A stretch of 64,000 bases of DNA from assembly GCA_003993805.1 (NCBI GenBank), contig RSEF01000004.1, forward strand, positions 16,861,819 to 16,925,818, written 5' to 3'. The position numbers were made by a program, and so were the translations under genes. This DNA is from Himantopus leucocephalus. Lineage: Eukaryota > Chordata > Aves > Charadriiformes > Recurvirostridae. The notes under the pieces were generated by a model, which saw only the letters and a program-made list of their open reading frames with translations, was not told where the DNA came from and made no database searches. Below, in pieces: positions 25,201-59,585 of this stretch (position 1 is its first letter; each line of letters opens with the position of its first letter).

Positions 25201-28200
25201 TCCACACTGATTTTTATTCAGGATAGCTGATCCACCTTCATCACATCACATGATTGCACTGTCATACTCAGTGTAATTAAAATAATTAAGACAACTCTAA
25301 TGAGATTATTAACAAAGCAGGATAGGAACCATCATATCATTCTTCCTGAGAATTAAAACCATCTAAACAAGTAACCTTCTCCCAGTACGAAGCTCCTGGG
25401 AATCAAAAGGAAAACTCTCTTCAAAACCAGGCACTAAGCAAGCAGTCGCTCTTAGTTCACCTCGCATGAGCTTGCGCAACTTAACATACTGCAGCATTTC
25501 CAAAGCACCACCCAGCTTTGGGGAATTCGGAGGCTCCCAGGGAAAACACCCCGTCACATCCCACCTGGAGGAGCTGGTGCCGGAGCAGCGGTGGATAGCC
25601 GGCTGCCGGCAGGCAGAGCCAGGCTCCAGGCACTGCTGGGGACCCCATGGCACACACGCCTGGAGAAGGGCAGCTGAGGGAAAATAAGCTATACAACTAT
25701 TAATTAATGATTAATGGCATATACAATTAGTATTCCACCTCCCCAAGAAAAAGGCCATGCAGTCTCACTGAATGTCGTCTCCTTCCGAGGGTAGCCCAGT
25801 TGCAGAACCTGGACACGGAACAGCTTCTCCCGGAGACCTCAATTCCCTCCGGCTGCCAGTTATGTGGAGTAAAATGAAAAGGATTAGCACCCGGGTGAAA
25901 CTCGGGCAGACAAAGCAACACTCAGACACCAGAGGCTGCTTTAGTCTTTTTCCTAAACTGGAGCACGCCAAAAGCAAAGAGATTTTAGCAATTCCTCCCT
26001 CCTTGGAGTAGGGAGCAGATGAGGTCAGCACTAAGGTTCCCGTGTCCAAGCATTTCCTTGAAACAGTCAGAATTAAAAACTAGCTATTTTTTAAAATAAA
26101 GAATGAGATTGCCTTGTATTCATTTGACAACATGAGCTGGTGTGTTTGAAAAGCACCAAACACTAGCATTGCTTTAACATCTGTCCACCAAAACCCTCCA
26201 TTTCAGAGACGGCAGAAGCAGGTGGAAACCATAGAGTTCAGCGCAATTGCATTAATTTTATGCCAGGTTTTAATTTGGCACGGTAATCCTAAAATGACAT
26301 TATCATACCTGTTAAGGCAAGCAGGCACCATATAAATTATACCGTTATATGCACTCTTAAGATGAAAGCATTCTTCATTTTAGACAAGTATAACAAATGC
26401 TGCCAAACTCAAGGAACAATATCACTTAACAGTTTCAGAAATTGTTAACCTATGAAAATGCAAATGAAGATTAGAAAAAAGACCTTTCCCTCCGATAAGG
26501 TTGATAGACAATTTAATCCCCAGATCCCCACTGTGAATTTTCCATTTTGTTTTGCTTTATTAGCTTCAATTCTCAAACTACATGAAAAAGAACAAGGAGA
26601 AAATAAAGACATAACGACAAGAGTTAATCATATGCAGTGAAAAGGTTATGCAGCCAATGCAAATTCAGGGGAAAAGCAATTCTACAAAGATAGAACCATT
26701 TTACTGTGATTTATCATGCCGCTGAGAGTTCGCTTTGGTTTTGACACCTAAGCCACAGCGCATAAATGGATTATTTGATGGTGGCACTTTTTGTTAGAAA
26801 GTCATTCTTTAGCCTGCATCAACCAGGGCACTCGTGGTGCACAGCTCGCCCGCCAAACGAGGGAGTAAAACTTACCATTTATACTAACACCACGACTGCT
26901 GCAAAACCATCACTGTTTCTGCAACAAAAGTCTCTCCAGCGCTCCCATCATCCCAGTCCAGCACAATCCAGGGCAGCCCAGTTCCAGGTTACGTGGATGC
27001 TACACCAGCATCCCCAGGAGGTCTGGGGCAGCATCAGGAGCAGCAGCTCCTCTGCTTTTTCATGCTTTTCTCAGGACAGAAGGCAGGGGAGACAGGGGAG
27101 TGTTACCAACAACTGAAAAGACCTGAGCCAGATCCACAAATTTATCCAGGTGCTTACATACACACCGATTTCACGTGGGCCTTGGCTGACTAAATAAACA
27201 CCGCTGTGGGTACAGGTGTTAGAGCTCCATTGCAAAGTGTTGCACATGAACAAATCCCTTCAACAACGGCAGGCATCGGCTTCCCACGGCTAATGCAGGA
27301 TAAGAAAACTTCCTGCATCTTCTGTGTCTGTCGAACAGGCCAGATCAGATGGCAGAGGTCTAGAATTTTGCATGCTCTTAACAAAATCCCACTGAATTTA
27401 AGCCTGCCACGCTTTTGAGCAATCTAGAATGTCCAAGCTGCCGCAACTTCAACACTCCAGAAGTGTGAGTAAGATTAGAATAACAGCCCAGGCCGTTGCC
27501 AGCCCCACAGGGGGTATATTTAAAACATGCCTTAACAGCTGGCTCAAAGCCACCCTCTGCACGAGATTTGCCATCCCTCTTCCATGAGCAGCGTTCCTGG
27601 CACCTCCGGGATGTTCCCTGCAAAGCCCTGGGAAGGATCAGTGCATGGGGGCTGCCCCCCACCAGCCTGCGGGGAGGGCACGGCCGGAGCAGTGCCGTGC
27701 CCACGGCACCCCGGGAGCATCCTCCACGGCAGGACAGGAGCAGTGGGTGGGTGCAAATGTTCTTTGCTCTCCCACATCCTGCTTCTGTCAGGTGTGATTT
27801 TCCTCGCAGCAGCGGAAATACTGTGGGCAGACTGGCACGGAGAGTCACCCACTTGGGACAATGTTCGGGTGATAAAGATCATTTAGGTACCTACTAGGGT
27901 GTCTGGCAGGGGACTGCACTTTTGTGGCTGGGTAGTATTTATCCTCTGCAGCTTTTACAGGAACACACAATTCTCTTGGATTCCACAGTTATCATCACCA
28001 AGGACGGGGACATTTTCTTAGCTTTCCTCAGGCAACCTTTCTCCCTGCATCATTAAGCCCCCAGCCTACTGGAAGCCTGTTTGTTTATTTCCATTTCCAA
28101 GCTTTTCTTCTGATTGTTTTTCAGTTACAGCTCCATGCTGGTTTCCTTTTCTTTTGTTCCCTTTGAAGAGGAACAGTTGTCTGCACAGGGGAAGTTCTGT

Positions 28201-31200
28201 GTCTGCCAGCGCTGTTATTTTCCTTTGATGAAAAGACAGGTTTGATTCGGGTTTGTGTCTGGCTCGGCTATCTGCTTGTTCACAGCGGATTCAAAAAACA
28301 CACTGAAAGTTTGCAGCTTGCTGCCTTCCCTTGGCTGGGAAGAGGAGAAAGATGGAAGGGTACATTGCATCTGATTTTTCCTGAAAACTTTCAGACTGTA
28401 TTTCCACTAAAGGCTCTTTACAAGTGTTCCTCCACAGGCCGCTGAGGCCAGCAGGGGACAGTGTGAAGGCAGCCTTCTTTGGAGAGCTGTGTGTAATTTT
28501 ATGGTAATCCCTGCCATAAGCAAAGTGAGCCGTCACGTGTAATTACAGTGACGAAGGCAGCATTGGTGTTGGGCGGTGAGTGACATGACTGGGATGGGTC
28601 CATGGGACGTTGTGCTGGGGAAGGAGTTCGGTCCTCATCCTCTCCCATGAAGTCCTGCCTCCAGCAGACTTGCACAGCCCGCAGCTTCTCTGAGGAGCGG
28701 GACAGAAATCATGGGGTTGTGCTGGGAATGCCAGTACCGAAACAGGGAAACGGGAAGCACAAGGTTGTGGTGGGAACGATGCGGGAAGGGAGTCAGGGTA
28801 CCTTCACATTATGGAGCATTCTGGGGTCACATCACAGCCACCGACTGGGAGCGTAGTGCTGATAAACCTGGGGTTACTAGTGCTCATGTGTAAAATAAAG
28901 ATTCATACATAGCCAAAGTGCTCCCCAGGCGTTACTCCTCACCAAGCTGGTGAGGATGCAGAGTGCAGCCAGCTTTGGGGTGATGCCTGTCTGCACCCAA
29001 CATACCTGTCCCTGGCAGGCAGTGACGAGTGCTTACATCCACCCAAAACTGCCAGGGGCACGGCAAGGACAGACTGACTCTCCCCAGCTAGGACAGGGCC
29101 AGAACACTGCAATCCACGCTTACTCTGATGAAGATGATGCTGGATGCTTGAATAGCTTTCTCTATACGTTTCCACTGGATATCAGTAAGTTTAAGGGAAA
29201 AATTGAGGACCTCAAGCACTGATGAGCACCCCTAGCTGCACCCGGGGCTACCGAGTTCAGCACAGACACCTACTGAATTGCCAGCATGTGCCTTGACAGA
29301 TCACTTCTCAAAGGAGGAGTTATTCCAACCACACAGAGCATGGGAGATCTAGCTGGAATTCAGCATAATGTGACACACCACTCACGATAAGGCAAAGTTT
29401 TTCTCTGTGGATAAAGGTGCTAACTGGCAAGGAGGATAGAAAGGAGGCATGCTTAGGGCTGCCAAAGCCACTGAGGATACAGCCACAACACTGACCCAAC
29501 AGCTTTTATGCCATGTTCAGGACACGGACCTGCGAAGGCAGGACAGCCAGATGTGACCTCTGAGTCCACGCTGCTCTGTCATGCCCAGGAAACCCACGTG
29601 GAGACATGGCTAGCAGAGAACCATATGAAGGAAGTCAGAAAGCCCAGGTACAAGCCCACCAAACCTAGCCCAAAGTGCTGGAGCCTGGCCATGCAGCCCT
29701 CTCATCTCCCGGCAATCACTGCTGTATCTCATTGCAGTGCCTTTCCCACCCCCCCAGAAAGACGAAAACTTCTTGGATAGAGAGTTTGCTCCAGGGCAGC
29801 CTGCCTTTTGAATGGTTAAAAGGTAAAAGTACTTCTTTTTGCAGTGAGAAAAGGGACAATATAAAAAAGACCAGTCCAGCACCTTTATAAGGAAATGGTA
29901 TTGTGCTTTTTGATCATAAGCTGTGTCTGTTCTGGGAAGTGGATACAGAAGATTAAGTATATTTCCGATCAAGTTATTTTGAGGTGACAGGCCATAGTGC
30001 TCTCCTCAGAAGAGTTTATATTATTGGTATCTTTACAAACTTTGACCCTCTGTGAGCTTGAAAATAACAGGGAGTTCATGAATTAACTTTTAGGCTGCAA
30101 ACACTCCAGCAAAAGCTTATAAATATGTTTTAGACAACAAATGAAGCTGTGCAATAAGCAAGCAAACTGTAAAGTGCATTTGAAAGTCAACCTAATGATG
30201 GATTTAGAGGCTTAAAGCAGTTCTTTTACTGTGTTTGAATCTTTAATTACACTCTTCATCCCCAGCAATCAGATGCAATACTGAACTAGAGAGCTTTGTA
30301 AATCACATTATGCTGGGTTTGGTGTCTTTGAACAATCGCATATTTAGCATTTTTCAGGAAGACAAAGCAGTTGAAGTGCTGCTGAGCTTTGTCAAGTTAA
30401 ACATGGAATTCTACAGGAAGTTTTTTAATTAGGTTTCAGGCCGACAGAAGCAACCGCTGAGTATCAGGGCAGTGCTTGGCTGGGCAATGCTGCCTTGCTC
30501 TGGGTGTGCCCCTGGGCTCCATTTTTTTAATGACTGACACTTCTACTTATAGAGTGAACACAAGGGAGTTGCTTTGAAGGGAGCATTTCTGAATACGTTT
30601 CAGTGTACACAGATTTGAGTCACAAAGTCTGTTAACACACTGTTCCTGGTACTGGCCCCTTCCATTTAATCTCGAGATAAGAGTCTTCGCTCCACCCGTG
30701 GCAAAGTGACTGCTGCCGTTGCTGCACTCTGGGCTGTTCTCTCCACGTAGCCGAGGGCCGGTGGCGTAAGAGAGAGCTTCTTTGTCATCCCACTCTAACT
30801 TAACCTTAATCATCATCAAACCAAACCAGATTTTGCTTTCTGCGTTCAGTTCTTTTCCTAAGGTGACATCTGAACGGGCGGTGCTGCTCCCTGGTAGCGC
30901 TGAGCAAACCCAGCAGGTGACAGGTACCATCTATTACCTTCACAGGAGAGTAACCCCGGATGGCTTGGAAATTACCATTAGGGTACACGCTTCTGGTTTG
31001 ATGGTGTGAAATAAGCCCCAGGCGGGTAATAGTCAAAAGTAAATGCTACTGGTGTTCAGTATCCTCTGTAAAACAGGACTGATGGTTGTAATCATTCGCT
31101 ACAAGATATACCCGCTCCGTAATTGGTAATCTCAGCCCCATGTCCCAAGCTTAAACAGGCGCATATTAGTGCAGAAGCTGTGCTATTGGCTCCTGTTCGC

Positions 31201-32836
31201 TGGTCAAACTGAGCATTTCACCCTCCAGGAACGTAGTTCTGCCATCTTTCAGAGACTTAATTGACAAAAAGTGAATATAACAGGGAGAAAATATGTATCA
31301 GCTGAGGGTGCCTCAAGTGCCAGAGAAAGGACTTCGGTGTTGATAAATGAGAGGGAATTAGAGGACAGACTGATATTGCAGTAAAGACACAGGATCATGC
31401 AGGTGCGTGCTGACCTGCAGTGCGGGATGGTAACGTTTTTTGCATCTTCCTGAAAACTGCTGTCTTTTGCAAATGATCAAGGCTCTGTGAGCTACTAGTC
31501 AGGCTCCTTCTGGGTATTATGGCGCTGCCACAGGCGATCACCAAAATGGGTCTGTAGATTGTGCTCATGTTCAGAACATTTGTGCTCATCCATAGCTAAA
31601 TGACTGGAAAACAGCAGCAGCTCCCATTTTAGGCCGACCTGGGGAAAGCCAGTGAGAACTTCCCATGTGCATTTGGGATCCCTCCATGCTTCTTTAGTGA
31701 AGGTGAATCTAAACACTTTTCATGTTTTGGAAGAAACCTGAATTTGAATTTCAGGCTTTCAAAGTACATATTCCTTTTTGGACCCTGGGTCACCCGTGCA
31801 TCCTTGGATGAGACATTTAATTGTTGCAAGTCTTGCCCACCCTGTGGGAATGCTGTGTGAAGTGCTGACAGTCAAAACTAAGGAAAAGACATGTTTTATA
31901 AAGCTTTTGAAGACAGCTCATGTAAGAATATAATCAAACCCTGACATCTGTCCAGAGATTATTCAGGGATCTGCCACGCACAGAAATATCTGGCAGAATA
32001 AAATTCAACAAAGTCCATAAGCCTGATCCCAACGGTAACTGACAGAACCAGTAACTCACCACTTCCGCGCTGAAGAATCCACCACCACATCACATGAGAG
32101 ATGAGGGAGAGCCTGGACATACCTCTCTCTCCCCTCCAACCGCACATGGCCAGATGCTGAGCCCCACCTGCCAAAAGGGCTTCCCCAGCACAGCATGGCC
32201 CCTGCCATGGAAAGGGTGGCCGCCCTTGCCTGCCACAAGAAAGATGGGATCATCAGGCATGACATAGACCCATGTTTTCAACAAGCACTGAAAAAAATGT
32301 CACGGACCGTTTTCGTTGTCTTGGTCCCAGGTATAGGCACACATCTAAAAGGCAATGCTGCCCTCTGTTATGTCCTCAGCTACTCACTCACACACGGCTG
32401 CGTAGGCAGAACCAGCTCCTCCCATCGCAGCTTGAATTAGTCTCCATCAAATGACATGGAATAAAGCAAGCCAAGCTGGCTCCTGCAAGAAGCAGAGCAC
32501 CTTCAGTTCCTAATGAGCTTCAGAGACTTAGAGAAGGTGTTTTGCTTTCACTAAGGAGAAAGTAATCTACCTTAAGTTACTGTAATTAGTTCTTCAAGTC
32601 CTAACCTTCATCCACAGCTTTTTCACTATATAAATCAAGTATTAACTTTTAAATAAAAATCAATATATTCACCTTGTTATTTTGTATTAGTAGCATCCAA
32701 CTTCATGGATTAAAACTAGATGAAACAGATTTTATTATCAGTTTAGAAGATAACTTCTATTTTATCTTTATTTTGGTGTGTCATCTTATTGATGAGTTCA
32801 ATATGGAAATTTCAAGGCAATCATGAGTCCAATGTA

Positions 32837-32876
32837 ATGTACTAACGTATTATCGTATGTACTAACATATTATCTC
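32837..32876. repeat. Two-copy 20-bp tandem duplication
   Basis: Unit atgtactaacgtattatcgt is followed directly by a copy with three changes. It lies about 0.45 kb upstream of the VSIG1 start codon. Confidence 0.85.
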
Positions 32877-33178
32877 CACACGTCCATTTTTAAAAAGAAA
32901 TTATAGAATTAACAGGAAATAAAGATTATTCCTTATTCGTATTAGGCCTGACTCCAACACTGGTAATCAGATTGACTGTTAAATAGCTCCACAAATAGTT
33001 TTCTTGTACTCAGTGGAAGTAGTTGTGTAGGCAAATACTGCTGGGCCCTGGTAAAAGTGGGAGAATCTGGGCTTCTCTGACTCAAAGGTTTATTATTAAC
33101 AAAACCCTCAGTTACTCAAACCCCACAAAATGGTTTCAACTGAACAGTCACACCACTAGTCGGAGAAAGGCACACATG

Positions 33179-33325
33179 TGATAAAGAAGGAGAATGAAAA
33201 AGCTTATTGACGTGTTGATACACAGCTGATAAGGAAAACAAAAACCCACTTAAAAAAATACCAGTTGAGCTTTAGTTGAAGTCAGAATCAGCATCTGGTC
33301 TCTCTTCTCTCCCAACGTCAAGAAG
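33179..33325 (+). promoter_or_regulatory. Probable VSIG1 proximal promoter / 5' UTR
   Basis: This is the region immediately upstream of the VSIG1 ATG. It has two GATA motifs (tgataaa at 33179-33185 and ctgataagg at 33226-33234) and an A-rich TATA-like stretch (ttaaaaaaata, about 33250-33260). There is no CpG island, in keeping with a tissue-restricted gene. The transcription start is unknown and the assignment rests on position. Confidence 0.4.
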
Positions 33326-54743
<21,418 letters not shown>

Positions 54744-57097
54744 AGTTTTAATACAGTTTTTCTTTTCAGCTTTGGACCCCTTTATATAAAAATTGTTGTC
54801 ATTGAATTAACATAGAAGCATGACTAAAACTTAAATGGGCATTTGTATTGTGAACCACTGGGCTGGAGATTGAAAAGGGTCTGTTACACATGCACTTTGT
54901 GAATAGCAGAAGATTTGGCCTTTAAAGTTGACCCAATTTCATTTATTATCTAGTTATAATTGTACATAAATATAAGAAGACTATCATCTGCATTTTTCCA
55001 ACCTGCTTTGCAAAACTGATTAGGAAATGGGCTGAAGCATTTGACAAAGTAAGAGCTTTCCAGTCAACTGTCAGTAATGCTGTATATATCCATACAGTTC
55101 TGATCCACAGCAGTCTTCTCTGGAAACAGTGTTGGCCTGTGCACCAAGAACCATCATCATGGCCAACACATCACAGTGTTTAAAGGATCTGGTTTTGCAT
55201 GTCAGAAGTAAAAAGTTTCATCAATGTCATCAGAGTGCAGAAACAGATGTTAAGACCTGGAGCAATGAAATCTTGTGCGCCTGAATTCCACTTAAAGCTA
55301 AAAAAAAAGATCCTGGAAACCTTTACCCTCTTGCTGCCTAACGTGAAATACATTTTGTTAACAGTGACCTTCTTGGCTTTAAAGTTCCCAAGGCACCACC
55401 ATTCCAGAGTTGTGCATTCCAGCAGTTCTCGTTTTCAGTTTAATGGAACTAGCATTCAGGTACCCAGTTCAGATGTCGATCGACTGGATCTAAATCCCTT
55501 GCAAGGCTTGTTATAATAGGCACACAGAGTATCAGATTCCTCATGACATGCAGAAACAGCTGCTTTCAAAACTTAGAAGCGAATACTGCCTACTATATAA
55601 CACACCACCTTAGATTGCTTCCTCTGCCTGAGATGATTTAAATCTATTTCCAGGCAACTGCCCTACCCACTAAGCAACAAACTCATGCGACTTTTCTTCT
55701 GGTCTCTTTAGCCCAGTGTAACTTTGACTGTTTTCTATAGGTGAAAGCACCAAGAGGAAAGGTAAGGAGTGCATCCACACCAATAGCCAACAGCTGAGTA
55801 ACGAGCACTCTCTTGGAATGAGAAAAGGAAATTGACTTGGTAACACTCTGACCAGTAGACACATCTTCTCTCTGGCCTGCGTTTCCAAGGTTAAGCAAAC
55901 TCAGTTCTTCAAAAGGGCAAAGATACCTACTGTCAGAAGAGCTCAAGGACCACAGGGCTCAGGTGAATAGACACACAGCCTTGGCAGCTCCCTTCTGAAC
56001 TACATGAGGCAGATAGTCACGGACACAAGGAGACACTGGCTTCAGTCTTCCGCACTGCAGAAAAATGTATCTGGCTCAGGGATCTAGAATTTTTTGGCAC
56101 TTAACTCTCTTATAGGATCTAAAGTTCATAAATCCTTTGTTGACTGTTCCTAGCCTGTAAATGTAAGTTATATGCAACAGTCATCTTTGAAATAGATAAA
56201 AGGATAGATCCATGCTAAAATTTTCAGGTTCTGTTCCAACAGCTGTTAAGTATGCTTATTAAGAAAGTGACCACAAAAAAAAAAAAAAAAGGGGGCAACA
56301 TTTAAAGAAGATGGAAGATGTAAGGCATGAGGTCCCAACTGAGATTCAGTTTGGATCAATAAGCATAACTGTATTCATTGCCCTTTCTACCCAGTTTTCT
56401 GGCTTTCAAATGTTTGTCTTTGATACATGTGACCTAGTGTTTAGCCTCACTGCAGAGTAAAAGAGCATTTACAGTGCTCTTATAATACTGTTTTTGCTAA
56501 AAACTGCTTGTGCCAGACTGTGAGGGCACAAACCCTTACCACTACCGACACTGCCATACTCTACCAGTGGATCCTCAACACTCCTCTCTGCTCAGAATTA
56601 CCCAGGGTAAACCTTGAGTCATGACCTGTATGGAAGTCTCTTCTTGATCAGGCATCTCTCTTATTTATTCTTGTGGCAATTTTGCTAAGGAAAATCCACA
56701 AACTCACATCCTTCAATCTACGTTTAGAAGCTTACTGAAATTTTCTGATATTCACACCTGAATTTTTGTGAGCATGCAGAACTATGACATTAAGCACGCT
56801 CAGTAACACCAAGAGAAGTTTAGGCATTCTTTTACTCCTGCCCTTCATGGGAAGATATAAACAAGTCACTTCACGACACTGCTGTAGTTGTATTAATTCT
56901 TCTGAAGTCATCTCCTGTATATATGTCTTAATTACACTGTTTCACTGCAACAGCTTTCCTAATTTCACATCTCCGCAACAGCACTATCGCGATTGAAGAG
57001 GGGAACATATTACATGGTCGTTATCGTAATTTTTTAAATCTTTCCTTAATCTTGCCTCCACAATTTCTCTGCCTGTATTCCTTAAGTAACTTGCTAC

Positions 57098-57103
57098 AAT
57101 AAA
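57098..57103 (+). terminator. VSIG1: AATAAA poly(A) signal, proximal candidate for VSIG1
   Basis: A canonical hexamer 2.35 kb after the VSIG1 stop codon, with a second copy 50 bp further on at 57148. Which is used cannot be told from sequence alone. Confidence 0.45.
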
Positions 57104-57318
57104 GTAGGAGCTTATGCTGCTGAAGTTGTAATTACATTTCTATAGCTAATAAAATCTTCCTAGAACACCACAGTTCTTATATTTGCTAAAAAAGTAGAAA
57201 TTGTTAAAGTATGTTAATATTTTTATATAAAAACAAAGAACAATTGAACACAAGTTCCAGACTAATAATTCCTCTCATACTTCTAACAGCCAGTGTGTAA
57301 TAAATAGCAGTAAAAAAA

Positions 57319-57418
57319 NNNNNNNNNNNNNNNNNNNNNNNNNNNNNNNNNNNNNNNNNNNNNNNNNNNNNNNNNNNNNNNNNNNNNNNNNNNNNNNNNN
57401 NNNNNNNNNNNNNNNNNN
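57319..57418. other. Assembly gap (100 N)
   Basis: Exactly 100 N, the conventional placeholder for a gap of unknown size. It lies between an A run and sequence downstream of VSIG1. The open frames through it are artefacts. Confidence 0.99.
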
Positions 57419-58374
57419 AAGGGCAAAACCAAGAAAAGAAGCAAAACAGATTGCTAGGGGTGAGGAGGAAGGTAAGGAACATAACATTTATTTGGAGTTT
57501 CTTAACATGTTGAGATATTTTTGTAAGCCTTCTGGCAGATGTTTGTTCTCATTATGAAGTTTCTCTCACGTAAAATAGTTTATTCAACAGGATGGGGCAC
57601 TGTTCCTAGCTTTCCACTGATGCTCTTGCACAAGCCAAATTAGATATTGATCCACAGTGTGTAGCTCAAAAACCCTGCAGAGCTATGCAGGATGCAGAAA
57701 CACTTTTCAGAATTTGCCTCAGATGTTCCGACAGTCTTTGCTGCATGGCCCACTTATCTTCTCCTGAGGGAGCAGGGATCATTAATATGGAAACCAGATA
57801 TTAAGCCAACATTCAAGCCACCATCTCCTAGGGAAGTGGATTTACAAAGCTACAGAGCTGTGGCAGGATTTTTTTGCTATACAGAAACCAAGGATGAACA
57901 CAGAATTCTAACTTCAGCTTTTCTCAATTCAAGTTTACAGCAGTGTCTGAACAATATACAAGAAACATTTACTCAGGTTCCTCCTTGTCCTCAGACCAGG
58001 ACACTCCTTCAGGCAAGGTCTGCATGGCCAGAGCTTACTATACAGGCAAGTGACCCCTCCTGCTCTCAATAGGTACCCTCAGTGAAATTCAACCTGCATT
58101 GGGCTTTCTACGATAGACTTAAAGCACTTGGTGAAAATATTTTTTTGGTTTTAAGCTTCTGTCTTGCTTATCAAAATCAATTGCATTACATTAATCCCTA
58201 CAAGTCAAACTGCAGAAACTGTCATCTTCCATGTCAACCTTTCCTTGCAGCTGCAGAACAAACATGTTCTATTTCCCCACTGTGTAACGGATGGCAGGGT
58301 TTCATCCAACTTGTTGTTCGCATCCCAAGTGTACAAGCTATTTAGAAAATACTGGTTTTGTTACATGTAAGTTT

Positions 58375-58380
58375 AATAAA
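58375..58380 (+). terminator. VSIG1: AATAAA poly(A) signal, distal candidate for VSIG1
   Basis: A canonical hexamer on the plus strand about 3.6 kb after the VSIG1 stop and only 36 bp before the opposing minus-strand signal assigned to PSMD10. Confidence 0.45.
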
Positions 58381-58399
58381 GTTTTATAACACCAAAGAC

Positions 58400-59431
58400 C
58401 GCTGTTACGAGAGTTCTTTATTTCACACAATTTCATCAGCATGGTTCGTTCAGAAAGGGGAACTCTATCCCACTAGTGTCAGAAGTGATCTTGCCAACAT
58501 CAGAACAGAAGGTCGCTTTTCAGACTCAGACGCATTAGCTCTGCCTTCTAATAACTTAATACCAGGATTTGCTATGAGTAAATAGAGATTAAACCAGGCT
58601 TCTGTTATAAAATAAGATGGCAAACTGCGGGCATCAGTGCTACATAATAGGAGTCAAACAGAACAGAGAAAGAAATCTACAGAAGGAGCAAGAGGAAATA
58701 AGATTAGACTCGAAGTACGTCCCAGTGAAGTATCCAGAGCCATCCATTATATAGCAGTATATTTGCAGAGGTAACCCTGAAACTGCACCTGCATTCTGCC
58801 AGCAGTCCAGTGCACTTCATCAAATACATGTATTTAAAGATTCAAAGAAACAGGGTAACAATAGGTAACAACAGAAAAGTTTTACACTCTCAGAGCTCAG
58901 TTGAATAGACTAAGAAGAGTAAAAATGGATACAATTATCTAAGGAACTGAGCAAACTGCATTCTACCAAGGGAGAGGTGTAGTTTAGGAAGGAAGAGAAT
59001 CAGTACCCACAAAAAACCAACAAAAAACCACACACAAATCACAAGGGCCAAGGGAATAAACAAAGACTACAATAAGCTTCGAAAATAAAATTGACTTTAA
59101 ATGGTTAAAGCATTTTTGGTCCTGTTGCTTGGAAGAAATAATCCTAAACTAGGTTCTGAAATAGAAGGAATGACAGCGTTTATACAGATCATACTGTAAA
59201 CTGAAAGAAAACGGTAAGATATTGAAAAATACTTTAAAAATCAGTGAACTGTTTAATTGACAGGAAATATAAACAGTTGTTTTGGCACTGTACTTGAAGG
59301 AAAGCTAGAGATACACATTTCATTACCACGCTGATGCCCATACACAACATCCTACTTGAACTATCAAAACATGAAGTTTGCAGTCTTAAATACAAGTGCA
59401 ACATAAAAGAGAGTCAAGTCAGAAGTCCCCA
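58400..59431 (-). other. PSMD10: PSMD10 3' UTR
   Basis: Noncoding sequence from the PSMD10 stop down to the inferred cleavage site after the signal at 58422-58417. The open frames on the opposite strand here have no recognisable content. Confidence 0.55.
58417..58422 (-). terminator. PSMD10: AATAAA poly(A) signal for PSMD10
   Basis: This is the minus-strand hexamer (tttatt on the plus strand), 1.0 kb after the PSMD10 stop. I saw no other minus-strand AATAAA between it and the stop codon, so it is the likely 3' end signal. Confidence 0.6.
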
Positions 59432-59585
59432 CTAGCCTTCCACCATTCTTTTAAGTATGGCTCCCAGGCCACCTTTTGCCACTTTCAGTGGGGTCAGTTC
59501 TTCTTTATTCTCAATGTGAATACTTGCACCGTGAGACACCAGCAGCTTTGCCTCCTCCACTCTCTCTTCATCGCAGGCTAAATGA
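59432..59585 (-). CDS. PSMD10: PSMD10 exon 5 and stop
   Basis: The acceptor cttgctacag precedes 59585. It encodes the end of L176 through G226: HLACDEERVEEAKLLVSHG onward to LKRMVEG, with TAG at 59434-59432. It carries the LACDE motif. Confidence 0.95.

Larger units (their letters stand above)
16132..33178. other. Intergenic region between the SYTL-like promoter and VSIG1
   Basis: This is about 17 kb with no supportable gene. The open frames (largest 174 codons, at 17118-17642 minus) have no family resemblance, no credible splice context and sit in ordinary AT-rich sequence. I saw no tRNA or other structured RNA. Small noted items are a 12-T run (19982-19993), an HNF1-like palindrome at 25704-25714 and a 20-bp tandem duplication at 32837-32876. 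Confidence 0.6.
54744..58395 (+). other. VSIG1: VSIG1 3' UTR (extent uncertain)
   Basis: Noncoding sequence follows the stop codon. Plus-strand AATAAA signals occur at 57098-57103, 57148-57153, 57299-57304 and, most distally, 58375-58380. The 3' UTR could be about 2.4 kb or up to 3.6 kb. A 16-A run at 56275-56290 followed by five G lies inside it. A 100-N gap interrupts it. Confidence 0.5.
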
